From contig NZ_JACHKZ010000031.1 of the NCBI RefSeq assembly GCF_014207855.1, positions 1 to 40,934 on the forward strand: a DNA stretch of 40,934 nt, given 5' to 3'. The position numbers and the translations under genes are program-made. The notes below the pieces were generated by a model, which was not told the DNA's origin, made no database searches, and saw only the letters and a list, made by a program, of their open reading frames with translations. Source of the DNA: Comamonas odontotermitis. GTDB lineage: Bacteria > Pseudomonadota > Gammaproteobacteria > Burkholderiales > Burkholderiaceae_C. Below, piece by piece: positions 16,291 to 24,635 of the stretch (position 1 is the stretch's first letter; every line of letters starts with the position of its first letter).

Positions 16291-16563
16291 TCAGTTGTTC
16301 TGCGGTGCGTCTGCTTGCAGCGCGGCGCGCAGCAGCGCCATCTCTTCGTCAAAGCTGACGCGCTGGCGAAAACGCCTGCCTGCGCGGTCATACCAGTTTT
16401 CGGCGTCTTCCAGATCGCCTTCCTGCAAATGCACCAGGCCGTGCAGCCAGGCTGCAAGCAGGCCGTTGTGGCGCTGTACGCCATCGTGTGCAACCTGCCA
16501 GTTGCCAGCCTGCAACTGCACAAGCAGGGCCAGCAGTTGCTGCTGCTCAAAGGCGTGTTCCAT
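16291..16563 (-). CDS. Small helical (TPR-like) protein, function unknown
   Basis: A 90-residue soluble protein rich in Gln, Leu and Ala. The block HGLVHLQEGDLEDAENWYDRAG resembles a single tetratricopeptide-like helix pair, and the C-terminus FDEEMALLRAALQAD is helical. It starts six bases after the NTF2-like gene and 30 bases before the MBL gene, so it belongs to the same operon. I do not recognise a named family; it may bind one of the other operon products. Confidence 0.65.
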   Translation of the reverse strand: MEHAFEQQQLLALLVQLQAGNWQVAHDGVQRHNGLLAAWLHGLVHLQEGDLEDAENWYDRAGRRFRQRVSFDEEMALLRAALQADAPQNN

Positions 16564-16569
16564 GGCGCA

Positions 16570-16962
16570 TCAAGCCTTCATGGCCTGCTGCACCAGGTGG
16601 CTGTCCACCACCTGCTCCATGCGGACGATGAGGCCGTCCCTGAGCTCATACAGATGCGAGAAACCGGCCGTCATGTGCCTGCCGGTCTTGCGGTAAGTGC
16701 CCGAATAGGTACCAAACGCCGCTACCCGGTTGCCATCTGCCATGTAGGTGTGAACCTTGGCGGCAAAACCTTCCCATTCACTGCCCAGACGCTGAAAGAC
16801 TCCGGCCACGATCTGCGTGGCTCCCACATAGGTGCCGGCATAGGGAAAGCCAGGCGCCTCAGTCCAGCGTACATCCGCAGCCAATGCCGCGAGCAGATGC
16901 CTGCTGTTGTCCTGTGGCGAGCCTTCGTAGGTCGCCCGAATGATGTCCAGATTGCTTGTCAT
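16570..16962 (-). CDS. SnoaL/NTF2-like protein
   Basis: A 130-residue protein of the nuclear transport factor 2-like cone fold. It shows the usual pattern: an N-terminal helix (NLDIIRATYEG), WTEAPGFPYAGTYVG, and the paired strands AAFGTYSGTYRKTGR then FSHLYELRDGLIVRMEQVVD. Members of this fold act as small isomerases, hydrolases or ligand-binding proteins; sequence alone does not say which. It lies 18 bases downstream of the DsbA-like gene and six upstream of the small helical gene. Confidence 0.85.
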   Translation of the reverse strand: MTSNLDIIRATYEGSPQDNSRHLLAALAADVRWTEAPGFPYAGTYVGATQIVAGVFQRLGSEWEGFAAKVHTYMADGNRVAAFGTYSGTYRKTGRHMTAGFSHLYELRDGLIVRMEQVVDSHLVQQAMKA

Positions 16963-16980
16963 CGTCTCTCCCGTGCAGAA

Positions 16981-17616
16981 TCAAGCGGCCAGCACTTGCT
17001 CCAGAAAGCCATGCGGATCGGAAAATGCGGCGCTGGAGGGCAACAGCCGTGACTGGCCGTTCACTTGCAGAACAAAGCTGGGAACGCCTCGTGCGCCCAA
17101 TTGCTGCATCAGTTGCCGGGCCTGTCCGATGCGGCGGATGTTGGCCTCCTCCAGCTGTGCATCCGGCCGGGCCAGGCGTGCGGCAGCACCTGTAAGACAC
17201 AGGCGGCCAAGAATGGCTTGCAGGCTGTCGATGTCGGTGATGTCGACAGCGTCCACGTAGCGAGCGTGCTGCAGGGCCTTGAGCGCCTCCACTTCCCGTA
17301 AAGGCTCGGTAAGCGCCACGGCAGTCAGTGCAAAAGTGGCCGGGCCGCTGTCGAACATCTGCTGGTGGTTGGTCAGTACTTCCGAGCGATAGCGCTCACT
17401 GAAAGGCTGACCCGTCAGGCGTTCAATACGCTGGTCATTGCTCCACGCATAGGCGGCAAACTCCGCATTCATGGGACGTGCGCCCTCGCCCGCAAACAAG
17501 CCGCTGGGCAACAGGTGCAACCGCACACCGGCGTGTTCAGCCAATGCTGTGACAGCCGGCCCGGCGCCGTAGCACCAGCCGCACAGCGGATCGAAGATGT
17601 AATACAAATCTTTCAT
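16981..17616 (-). CDS. DsbA-family thioredoxin-fold protein, cytoplasmic
   Basis: A 211-residue DsbA-like protein without a signal peptide, so it acts in the cytoplasm. The redox motif CGWC lies at residues 12-15 and the loop GVPSFVLQVNG carries the conserved cis-proline. The long helical insertion of the FrnE/DsbA-like group is present between about 45 and 165. Such proteins include oxidoreductases, isomerases and glutathione-linked enzymes. It is the first gene of the four-gene operon and is divergent from a LysR gene 85 bases away. Confidence 0.88.
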   Translation of the reverse strand: MKDLYYIFDPLCGWCYGAGPAVTALAEHAGVRLHLLPSGLFAGEGARPMNAEFAAYAWSNDQRIERLTGQPFSERYRSEVLTNHQQMFDSGPATFALTAVALTEPLREVEALKALQHARYVDAVDITDIDSLQAILGRLCLTGAAARLARPDAQLEEANIRRIGQARQLMQQLGARGVPSFVLQVNGQSRLLPSSAAFSDPHGFLEQVLAA

Positions 17617-17666
17617 GCCCGTTCATTCCATGTCTTGTTGAATGCTTCCATGGTAAGTGCCTTGAA

Positions 17667-17695
17667 TTGACAAATAAATACCGATGTAATACATA
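17667..17695 (+). promoter_or_regulatory. Candidate sigma-70 promoter for the second LysR gene
   Basis: TTGACA at 17667-17672 is a perfect -35 box. Seventeen bases later TACATA at 17690-17695 is a poor -10 box. The spacing to the start codon at 17702 would leave almost no leader, so the transcript may be leaderless or the true promoter may lie elsewhere. Confidence 0.35.
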
Positions 17696-17701
17696 GACTG
17701 T

Positions 17702-18649
17702 ATGCCAATAGCACACAATCAAGACGATGCCTCGGGAGGCAATTTTGCCAACTTGAAGCGGCTGGCGTATTTCGCGGCCGTCGTAGAAACTGGCAGCTTC
17801 ACCGCTGCTGCCGAACGCCTGAGCATCACCAAAGCCGTGGTCAGCCAACAGGTTGCGCGGCTGGAAGCAGAGTTCAAAACCAGCCTCTTGACACGCACCA
17901 CGCGCAAGGTGGCGCCCACCGATGCGGGCCGGGCCTTCTACCAGCGCTGCGCGCTGATCCTCAAGGAAGCGGGCGATGCGTTTGATGAACTGGCCGAGGT
18001 TGCCCAAACGCCTTCGGGCACGCTGCGCCTGACCGCCCCTCTGGATTACGGCATTACCGCCATCGTGCCGGTGATCACCGATTTCTGCCGCCGCTACCCC
18101 CAATGCAAGGTGGATGCCGCACTCAGCGACCAGTCGCTGGACTTGATGAGCGGCCAGGTGGAGCTGGCTATCCGTGTTGGCTGGCTCACCGATCTGCATT
18201 TGCAGGCCCGGCAGATCGGCACTTTCCGGCAATTGTTGGTGGCCTCACCGGCCTGGGGCAAGCAGTTGGCGGGTATCGCACAGCCACAGCAGATCGCCAC
18301 CCTGCCCTTCATTGCCAATACGGCCTTGCGTGCACCGCTCGAATGGAGCTTTACGCCTGGCGAGGCAAAGCGCCAGCGCGTAGATGTGACCATGCAGTCT
18401 GCCGTATCGCTGGACGCCACGCTGGCTGTGCGCGAGGCGGTGCGCCAGGGGGCGGGGCTTTCGGTACTGCCCGACTATGCCGTCAAGCAGGACCTGCAGG
18501 AAGGTCACCTCGTGGAAGTGTTGCCGCGCTGGACATTGCCTTCGGGCGGAATCCACGCCGTATTTCCGGCTGCACGTTTTCGCCCGGTGAAGGTACGGGC
18601 CTTTGTGGATCTGCTGCAGGAGCACCTGTCTGCCCAGCCTCAGCAGTAG
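17702..18649 (+). CDS. LysR-family transcriptional regulator
   Basis: A 315-residue LysR regulator. Residues 17-76 form the winged helix-turn-helix (LAYFAAVVETGSFTAAAERL, then VSQQVARLEAEF and LLTRTTRKVAPTDAG). The effector domain follows (GTLRLTAPLDYGITAIVP, DQSLDLMSGQVELAIRVGWL, then GAGLSVLPDY). No Shine-Dalgarno precedes the ATG at 17702; a GGGAGG at 17734-17739 is 13 bases before an in-frame TTG at 17753, too far to decide. It is divergent from the DsbA operon and is its likely regulator. Confidence 0.9.
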   Translation: MPIAHNQDDASGGNFANLKRLAYFAAVVETGSFTAAAERLSITKAVVSQQVARLEAEFKTSLLTRTTRKVAPTDAGRAFYQRCALILKEAGDAFDELAEVAQTPSGTLRLTAPLDYGITAIVPVITDFCRRYPQCKVDAALSDQSLDLMSGQVELAIRVGWLTDLHLQARQIGTFRQLLVASPAWGKQLAGIAQPQQIATLPFIANTALRAPLEWSFTPGEAKRQRVDVTMQSAVSLDATLAVREAVRQGAGLSVLPDYAVKQDLQEGHLVEVLPRWTLPSGGIHAVFPAARFRPVKVRAFVDLLQEHLSAQPQQ

Positions 18650-18877
18650 TGTTGGCGCAGGCGCACCAAGCATCGGAGAGATAGAGACAGGCTGCTGCCG
18701 CCTCCTCCGAATCTCCAGGAAACCTCTGCAGAGCCTTCGCAGTGAGATGGACGCGAATCGGGATGAGCAGCAAGGCGGTTTTTGAAGACAGTAGCCGTCG
18801 CTATTGGCGAAGCAGACAATGCAGCGGATTGGCAGAGACCGCGTTCAGACTATGGCAGAGAGTTTTGCTGAGGGCCC
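18650..18877. other. Intergenic region, no gene seen
   Basis: This spacer separates the converging LysR and NuoF-like genes. Short open frames here have no ribosome binding site. No strong terminator hairpin with a T tract was recognised. Confidence 0.5.
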
Positions 18878-20122
18878 CTAGTTTTGCAATGCCCTCTCGT
18901 ACTCGCTGCGGAATGTTTGCAGCGAGCTCCTCAGAACCGTTGCAGCACCATCGACAAGCCCGCATCGCCCGGAACCCGGCAACAACCGCGCAAGGTTCTC
19001 GAGTGCGGCCAGATCAGTCTGTCGCGCTGCACCAGCTTCGATACGTTCGAGGATGCGCGAGACTTGGTAGGTACCGATTTTGCAAGACGGACACTGTCCG
19101 CAGGAGTTCGCAGCAAAGAAACCGACGTACTCGGCCGTCTTGCGCAAAATACTGGTTCCCATGCCAACCACAATCATGGCGCCAGTGCCGAGCCTTGATC
19201 CGCAGGCATACAAACTGTCAAAGTCCAGGGCAACATCCAGCTCCTGCTCCGTGAGCAATGTGTTCGACGGGCCGCCGGTGAACACAGCCTTGAATTGCTT
19301 GCCAGCCAGAATGCCGCAGCCATGCTCAAAAACCAACTCGCGCAAGGTCGTTCCCATTGGTAGTTCATGCAAACCCGGGCGCAGAACATCTCCAGACAGA
19401 GAATAGAGTTTTGTTCCCACTGCCTCGCCAATACCTAGCGCCCGGTACCACGAGGGCCCATGCCGCAGGATGTGCGTGACATGCGCGAAGGTTTCCACAT
19501 TGTTCAGCAAGGTTGGTGCACCATATACACCCTTTTCGGCCGGAAATGGCGGCTTGAGTGAGGGGAAGGGAAACTTTCCCATGACGCTTGAGATCGCTGC
19601 TGTCTCCTCGCCCCCGACATAAAGGCCGGAGCTGGGGCAGACCTGCAGTTGCACCGGCGCGCCCACCTCCTGAGCCACCCGCGCAAGAATCGGATGCCCA
19701 CGCCATGCATCCATGGCAGCGTGAAGGGCTGGCAGCATTTTCGCTTCATGGGCGTTGACATACAGGGCGATCTGGTTGGCTTTTACTGCCACAGCGCCAA
19801 TCAAAGCACCCTCGATCACCTGATGCGGCGTGCTGGAGAGTAGAAAGCGATCTTTGAATGTGCCTGGCTCATCCTCATTGCCGTTGCAGACGAGCCATTT
19901 GCCACCCCCTTCGGGGCGTGGCGGTTGGGCAGCCACTGCAGCCCATTTTTTCCAGGTTGGAAAACCAGCCCCACCGAGACCGCGCAGACCGGCAGATTCC
20001 AGACAGGAAATAATGCCCGCCGGGTCAGCCAGGGCTTGCTCCAACCCCTGCCCTCCGCCCGCGTCAAACCAGGCGGCCAGATCAGGACCGACTTGTACAG
20101 ATTTTGCGGTCAGCACCTTCAT
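18878..20122 (-). CDS. NuoF-like NADH dehydrogenase (diaphorase) subunit
   Basis: A 414-residue homologue of the 51 kDa complex I subunit, carrying NADH- and FMN-binding regions: RGLGGAGFPTWKKW, CNGNEDEPGTFKDR, LYVGGEETA and KPPFPAEKGVYGAPTLLNN. The N3-type [4Fe-4S] cluster is bound by Cys341, Cys344 and Cys347 (SCGQCPSCKIGT) and Cys387. It has no NuoE-like or extra ferredoxin domain. Its start codon overlaps the stop of the flavoprotein gene (ATGA), so the two are co-translated. It most likely oxidises NADH and passes electrons through the Fe-S protein to the FrdA-like subunit. It is not in a complex I operon. Confidence 0.88.
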   Translation of the reverse strand: MKVLTAKSVQVGPDLAAWFDAGGGQGLEQALADPAGIISCLESAGLRGLGGAGFPTWKKWAAVAAQPPRPEGGGKWLVCNGNEDEPGTFKDRFLLSSTPHQVIEGALIGAVAVKANQIALYVNAHEAKMLPALHAAMDAWRGHPILARVAQEVGAPVQLQVCPSSGLYVGGEETAAISSVMGKFPFPSLKPPFPAEKGVYGAPTLLNNVETFAHVTHILRHGPSWYRALGIGEAVGTKLYSLSGDVLRPGLHELPMGTTLRELVFEHGCGILAGKQFKAVFTGGPSNTLLTEQELDVALDFDSLYACGSRLGTGAMIVVGMGTSILRKTAEYVGFFAANSCGQCPSCKIGTYQVSRILERIEAGAARQTDLAALENLARLLPGSGRCGLVDGAATVLRSSLQTFRSEYERALQN

Positions 20123-21744
20123 TGTGTTGCCCCCCTTCGACAGCTGGTGGCATCGAAATTGCCATAAGGCGGAAAGAGAAGCGGTGCTTTTTTCTCCAGC
20201 GACAGTGAATGCGCGACCAAGCTGCGGCGCCAGTTGGCGAGGTGAGACAGCCCGATGTTGCGCGGCAGACCAGTCCGAGCCTGCGCCGCAGCGGCGGCCC
20301 CAGCGCGCCGACCGAACACCACCAGCTCCAGCAACGCATTCCCCATCATTCGGTTGAGACCATGCAGTCCACCCGTCATCTCTCCGGCGCAGAGCAAGCC
20401 AGGAACGCTGGTGTGTCCAGTTGCATCGATCGCAACGCCACCATTTTGATAATGCAGCGTGGGCCGAATCAGCAACGGTTCGCGGGCGGGGTCGTTGCCG
20501 CAGCGCTGTGCCAGATGCGAGAGTGTCACCAGGCTTTCTTTCAGAATACCGGGGTGACTGCGCTCCAGGACTGGTGTGTCGAGAAAGACACCAAGTTTGC
20601 CATCGCGTTCAATGCCACGCCCTTCGGCAATTTCACGCAGAATGGCCGAGGCGACGATATCGCGCGGCTGCAGTTCATCGACAAAGCGCTCGCCCTTGCC
20701 ATTGACCAGAAAGGCACCCGTCGAGCGTGCAGCCTCGCTCACCAAAGCTCCCACCAGGTGCTGGGGCCAGGCAATACCCGTCGGATGGTACTGAAAACTG
20801 TCCATCTCCCGCAGCCTGGCACCGAGCCTGTAGGCCATGACCAGTCCATCGGCCATTGCCCCAAAGTGGTTCGAGGTGGGGAACCCACCCAGATGAAGCC
20901 TTCCTGCGCCGCCGGTGGCCAAGAGTGTGGCACTTGCGCGCGCCAATATTGAGCGGCCCCGCGCCAGGTCGTGCAAAACCGCGCCGGCGCAGCGCCCTCG
21001 GTCGTCTGCCAGCAATTCCAGCGCGGGGTGCCGATCCAGTACCGTGATACCTGATTGCAGCAGTACCGCTTCGCGGAGCGTTCGCATCAGCTCCAGACCC
21101 GTGAAGTCCTTGTAGGAGAGTAACCGTGGCGCCGAGGCCCCACCCGGAGTCTTGCGCAAAAGCGTTCCGCCCATATGCGGGCTATCTTTGGTCAGGTCAA
21201 AGCTCATGCCTTCCTGAATCAGCCAGCGAATTGCGGCCGGCCCTTCAGACACCAGCGCTGCCACCAATGCCTTGTCGGCAGCAAAGTGCCCTGCGCGCAA
21301 TGTGTCCTCAAAATGCCGCTGCAGACTGTCTTCTGCCCCGACCGCGGCCTGGATGCCTCCTTCGGCCATCACCGTGTTGCTGTCACCGATTCGCAGCTTG
21401 GTTGCCAATAACACCCGCGCTCCAGCGCGCGCAGCAGTCAAGGCGGCAACGCATCCCGCCCCGCCCCCACCAATGACCAGTACATCGGCGTCTAAAGCTG
21501 AACTGCCTGCGATGTCCACATCTTCCAGCAAGGAATCGGCTTGCAGCAATTGAGCCAAAGCGGAAGGGCACCGCTCTCCCGCACTGACACCTACACGCAA
21601 AGTCTCCATGACTCCTGCCTGGTGATCGGGATGGTAGCGCGCTAGCAGCTCTGGCACGGGCAGGTTCAGTGCCTTGGGAACGGCCGGAAAAGCCGTACGC
21701 CAGGCTTGCAGCGCTTGCAGAATAGGAATTCCAACCTCTTTCAA
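20119..21744 (-). CDS. FrdA-like FAD-dependent reductase/dehydrogenase subunit
   Basis: A 541-residue flavoprotein of the fumarate reductase/succinate dehydrogenase/aspartate oxidase family. The FAD motif IGGGGAG lies at 91-97. The active-site set is conserved: His320 (FQYHPTG), Glu337/Arg340 (SEAAR), His431 (LHYQNGG) and Arg465 (HGLNRMMGN). At the position where SdhA/FrdA bind FAD covalently through a His, this protein has Asn123 (DSNTVMAEGG), so FAD is probably non-covalent. About 80 extra N-terminal residues precede the FAD domain. The TTG start at 21744 overlaps the Fe-S gene stop and has GGAG eight bases upstream. The substrate is probably fumarate or a similar unsaturated dicarboxylate. 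Confidence 0.85.
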   Translation of the reverse strand: MKEVGIPILQALQAWRTAFPAVPKALNLPVPELLARYHPDHQAGVMETLRVGVSAGERCPSALAQLLQADSLLEDVDIAGSSALDADVLVIGGGGAGCVAALTAARAGARVLLATKLRIGDSNTVMAEGGIQAAVGAEDSLQRHFEDTLRAGHFAADKALVAALVSEGPAAIRWLIQEGMSFDLTKDSPHMGGTLLRKTPGGASAPRLLSYKDFTGLELMRTLREAVLLQSGITVLDRHPALELLADDRGRCAGAVLHDLARGRSILARASATLLATGGAGRLHLGGFPTSNHFGAMADGLVMAYRLGARLREMDSFQYHPTGIAWPQHLVGALVSEAARSTGAFLVNGKGERFVDELQPRDIVASAILREIAEGRGIERDGKLGVFLDTPVLERSHPGILKESLVTLSHLAQRCGNDPAREPLLIRPTLHYQNGGVAIDATGHTSVPGLLCAGEMTGGLHGLNRMMGNALLELVVFGRRAGAAAAAQARTGLPRNIGLSHLANWRRSLVAHSLSLEKKAPLLFPPYGNFDATSCRRGATQ

Positions 21745-22436
21745 GGAAGTATCTCCTTCGCCAAGGGGGGATTCGCTCCCTCCGCATCGAAATGGATGGG
21801 TTGAAGTCCCGCTTCAATTTCATGAATGCGCATGATCAGGTCTGATGGGCGCAAGGCAAGCGCGGCATTCATTCGCCGCACAAATTGCCCCAGATGGGCG
21901 GGGTCGATATGCTCTGGACAAGCGGCTACACATAGATTGCACATCACGCATTGTTCAAATAGCGCTCCAGCCGCACTGGCCTGGCCTGCGGAAGCCAAAT
22001 TCACCATGCGCTGCACCTCTATCCCTTTCGGGCACGCACGGTCGCAGCCACCGCAATGCCTGCAATGCTGCGCTTCCGGGAAGGCGGTATTGATCTGGCG
22101 GATGGCTTCCCAGCTATCCGTCATGGCGTGCAGATCGTACCCATGCTGACGACGTGCGGGAAAATGGTCAATGAATGCAACCTGCATCCCATCCTCGGCA
22201 AGCGTTGTGCAGGCAAGTGCTGTCGTTGCAAGCCGCCTGCCAGGTCGGCTGACCAGCACGCGGCATGCTCCACACACGCCCTGCCCCAGGCAGCCAACGT
22301 TCTCAGTCAGCGGCAATCCGGCAGCCATCCAGGCCTCAAGCAACGAGGCTCCCTTGTTCGCCCGGATGTGATGGCCATCGAAATGCAATCCGATCAGGTC
22401 GGATTGCGCAGTCTTGGTGCTCTTGTGGGCTTGCAT
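21741..22436 (-). CDS. FrdB/ferredoxin-like iron-sulfur subunit
   Basis: A 231-residue electron carrier. The N-terminal plant-type [2Fe-2S] domain has Cys49, Cys55, Cys58 and Cys76. The C-terminal half has two CxxCxxCxxxCP motifs, Cys125-135 (CRHCGGCDRACP) and Cys163-173 (CVMCNLCVAACP), for two [4Fe-4S] clusters, more like GlpC/HdrC than the mixed set of classical FrdB. There is no membrane anchor gene nearby. The ATG at 22436 is chosen over 22514 because GAGGTGG precedes it and it follows the transporter stop by 13 bases. It should link the NuoF-like and FrdA-like subunits. Confidence 0.85.
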   Translation of the reverse strand: MQAHKSTKTAQSDLIGLHFDGHHIRANKGASLLEAWMAAGLPLTENVGCLGQGVCGACRVLVSRPGRRLATTALACTTLAEDGMQVAFIDHFPARRQHGYDLHAMTDSWEAIRQINTAFPEAQHCRHCGGCDRACPKGIEVQRMVNLASAGQASAAGALFEQCVMCNLCVAACPEHIDPAHLGQFVRRMNAALALRPSDLIMRIHEIEAGLQPIHFDAEGANPPLAKEILP

Positions 22437-22449
22437 GCTCGCTACCACC

Positions 22450-23958
22450 TCACCACAATCCGAGAAGCTTCCACCAGGAATTTTCCAGGATCGCATAAAT
22501 TGCCAATTCGCCAATGCACATCAAAAAGCCGACGCGCCACCACAGACCCAGCGGCACATAGCCGCTCCCGAAAATAATGGGCGAGGTACCCGTCGCATAG
22601 TGTGTCAGAGTCATCATGATGGTGGATGCGGCCACCATCATCAGCAGGAGCGGCACCAGATACTCGGCCGGAACGAGCGCTGCCCCGACGGTGAGAAAGG
22701 CGAGCATCATGGCGCTGATATGCGCTGTGGTGCTGGCAAAGCAATAGTGCGAAAACACGAAAAGCAGCACCAAAAGCGACGCTGCCGCCTGCCAGCTCAT
22801 GCCCGACGCCAAAAGACTATCGCGCAGCAAGTTGGAGAACCACGAGACAACGCCCGTCTTGTTCAGTTGCTCAGCCATCATGACCAGCGCGCCAAACCAG
22901 ATCAAGGTATCCCAGGCGCTTTTCTCTGAAAGCACATCATCCCAGTCAATCGTGCCGGTGATGATCAATACAAAGAGGCCCACGAATGCGACCACCGTCG
23001 GGTCGAGCATGAATGCGGGGCCAAAAATCATGGCCGGCACATTGGCCCAGAGCAGCAGCAGCAAGGCAAAGGTGCCGATCATGACCTTTTCGCCGCCCGC
23101 CAACCGGCCCATGCGTTTGAGCTCGGTCTTCGCATAGTCGACTGCATGCGGCGTCACCTTGACCTCAGGTGGCGCGATCACGGCCAGAGCCAATGGCATG
23201 AGCAGCAGGCAGGCAAGGCCTGGAACAAGCATGTACAGCGCCCACGTAGTCCAGGAGAGATGGAAGCTCTGGTTCGTTACCTTGGCAAGGTAATCAACCA
23301 CCAATGGATTGGGTGCGGTGGCTGTAAGAAACATACCCGAAGTGATGGTATTGGCATGCATGTTCACAAGCGACAGGTAGGTGCCCATCTTGCGCTCGGT
23401 ACCACTTGCAGGATCGGAGTGGAACGCGGAGGCAATCGACTTCATGATCGGGTGAACAATCCCGCCACCGCGCGCCGTATTGCTTGGTGTGAAAGGTGCC
23501 AGAACGAGTTCGCATATCGCAATTCCATATCCGATACCGATGGTTCGTCGGCCAAGCAAAGAGATAAAAAGCAGTCCAATCCGGTTGCCAAGCCCCGTTT
23601 TCTTCAGCCCCCGCGAGATCAGGACGGCCACAACGATCAGCCAGATCAGCGGATTGGACAGACTGGCAAGTGCGTCACTGATGGCGCCTTTGGATGAGGT
23701 GGACGTTACCTGCGTCAACGCAACGATGGTCATTGCCATCATGGCCATCACACCGATTGGCATGACTTTGAGGATGATGGCGACGATGGTGGTCAGGAAG
23801 ATTGCCAACAGCGCCCAAGCTTTGGTAGTCAGCCCATCTGGCGTTGGTATCAGAAGCAGTGTGACAAGAACTGCAGTGGTGATAAGGGCGGGCTTGATAC
23901 GAAATGGCACAACCTGTTCAAAGTATCGGAACAGTGCGCTCGGTCGGCTCCATTGCAT
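22450..23958 (-). CDS. DASS-family (SLC13/CitT-type) anion transporter
   Basis: A 502-residue inner-membrane protein with about twelve hydrophobic helices. The family motif APFTPSNTARGGGIVHPI and the second repeat SHYCFASTTAHISAMM with ATGTSPIIFGSGYV mark a CitT/TtdT-type member. These transport di- or tricarboxylates, often by exchange with succinate. The start is put at the ATG at 23958; an upstream TTG at 23973 is less likely. It is followed after 13 bases by the Fe-S protein, so uptake and reduction of the substrate are probably coupled. Candidate substrates are fumarate, tartrate or citrate-like acids against succinate. Confidence 0.87.
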   Translation of the reverse strand: MQWSRPSALFRYFEQVVPFRIKPALITTAVLVTLLLIPTPDGLTTKAWALLAIFLTTIVAIILKVMPIGVMAMMAMTIVALTQVTSTSSKGAISDALASLSNPLIWLIVVAVLISRGLKKTGLGNRIGLLFISLLGRRTIGIGYGIAICELVLAPFTPSNTARGGGIVHPIMKSIASAFHSDPASGTERKMGTYLSLVNMHANTITSGMFLTATAPNPLVVDYLAKVTNQSFHLSWTTWALYMLVPGLACLLLMPLALAVIAPPEVKVTPHAVDYAKTELKRMGRLAGGEKVMIGTFALLLLLWANVPAMIFGPAFMLDPTVVAFVGLFVLIITGTIDWDDVLSEKSAWDTLIWFGALVMMAEQLNKTGVVSWFSNLLRDSLLASGMSWQAAASLLVLLFVFSHYCFASTTAHISAMMLAFLTVGAALVPAEYLVPLLLMMVAASTIMMTLTHYATGTSPIIFGSGYVPLGLWWRVGFLMCIGELAIYAILENSWWKLLGLW

Positions 23959-24074
23959 GTTGATGTTCTTCAATAAAAATTTCTGAGCCTTGCCTGATAA
24001 GGCAAGTTTGTATTTATGGGGCGCGCGGCAGGCTCACTATTGCTAATCGGCCAACGGCTGACGCCCGGGGGCAT

Positions 24075-24527
24075 TCAGTCTTCCAGCGCACTGCGTACCA
24101 ACAGCACAGGCTTGGTGGTCTTGCTGATCACACCCTCTGACACACTGCCCATGATCATTCGGCTCACACCACGACGACCATGGGTGCCCAAAACCAACAG
24201 GTCCGCGCCCCATGCATCTGCCTCGGCAACGATTACTTCATGGATTTGAATTGGCGAAATATTGCGTTCGTTCAATTGCGTCACATGGACAATGCCAGCG
24301 GCCTCAAGCAATTTGGCCGCATCAGCAAGCGTGCGCTGACCGGAACCAGGTATCTGCGGAATTCCGGCTGATGCATCTATATGCGCCATCAAGCCACCGG
24401 TCTCGCCGCTTGCGACAAACAGCACCTTGACTTCACTGCCTGTCGCCTTGGCCAGAATGATTGCCTGGGATAAGGCCAATTCAGAGGCATGACCGTCATC
24501 CATTGCTAGCAATATCTTTTGGTACAT
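24075..24527 (-). CDS. Universal stress protein, UspA family
   Basis: A 150-residue single-domain Usp. The fold start YQKILLAMDDGHASELAL and the ATP-binding signature GTHGRRGVSRMIMGSVSEGV are intact, so it is the nucleotide-binding type. GGAG lies eight bases before the ATG. It precedes the DASS transporter by 115 bases on the same strand and is probably the first gene of the redox operon. Usps often accompany genes used under low oxygen or slow growth. Confidence 0.9.
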   Translation of the reverse strand: MYQKILLAMDDGHASELALSQAIILAKATGSEVKVLFVASGETGGLMAHIDASAGIPQIPGSGQRTLADAAKLLEAAGIVHVTQLNERNISPIQIHEVIVAEADAWGADLLVLGTHGRRGVSRMIMGSVSEGVISKTTKPVLLVRSALED

Positions 24528-24581
24528 GGGGATTGCTCCGTTGTTTGATTTGCAGTCTTGACAGGCGTAAAACTGCCTGCG

Positions 24582-24635
24582 TCACTAACTGACTGTTGCA
24601 TGGGAAAACACCAAACCCTGCCCCTCGGTTAGTGA
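24582..24635. promoter_or_regulatory. Widely spaced inverted repeat upstream of the usp gene
   Basis: TCACTAAC (24582-24589) and GTTAGTGA (24628-24635) are perfect 8-base inverted copies, about 46 bases apart, between 55 and 110 bases upstream of the usp start. A separate hairpin CAGGC/GCCTG sits at 24562-24579. The copies could be paired operator half-sites for the redox operon. Confidence 0.35.
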
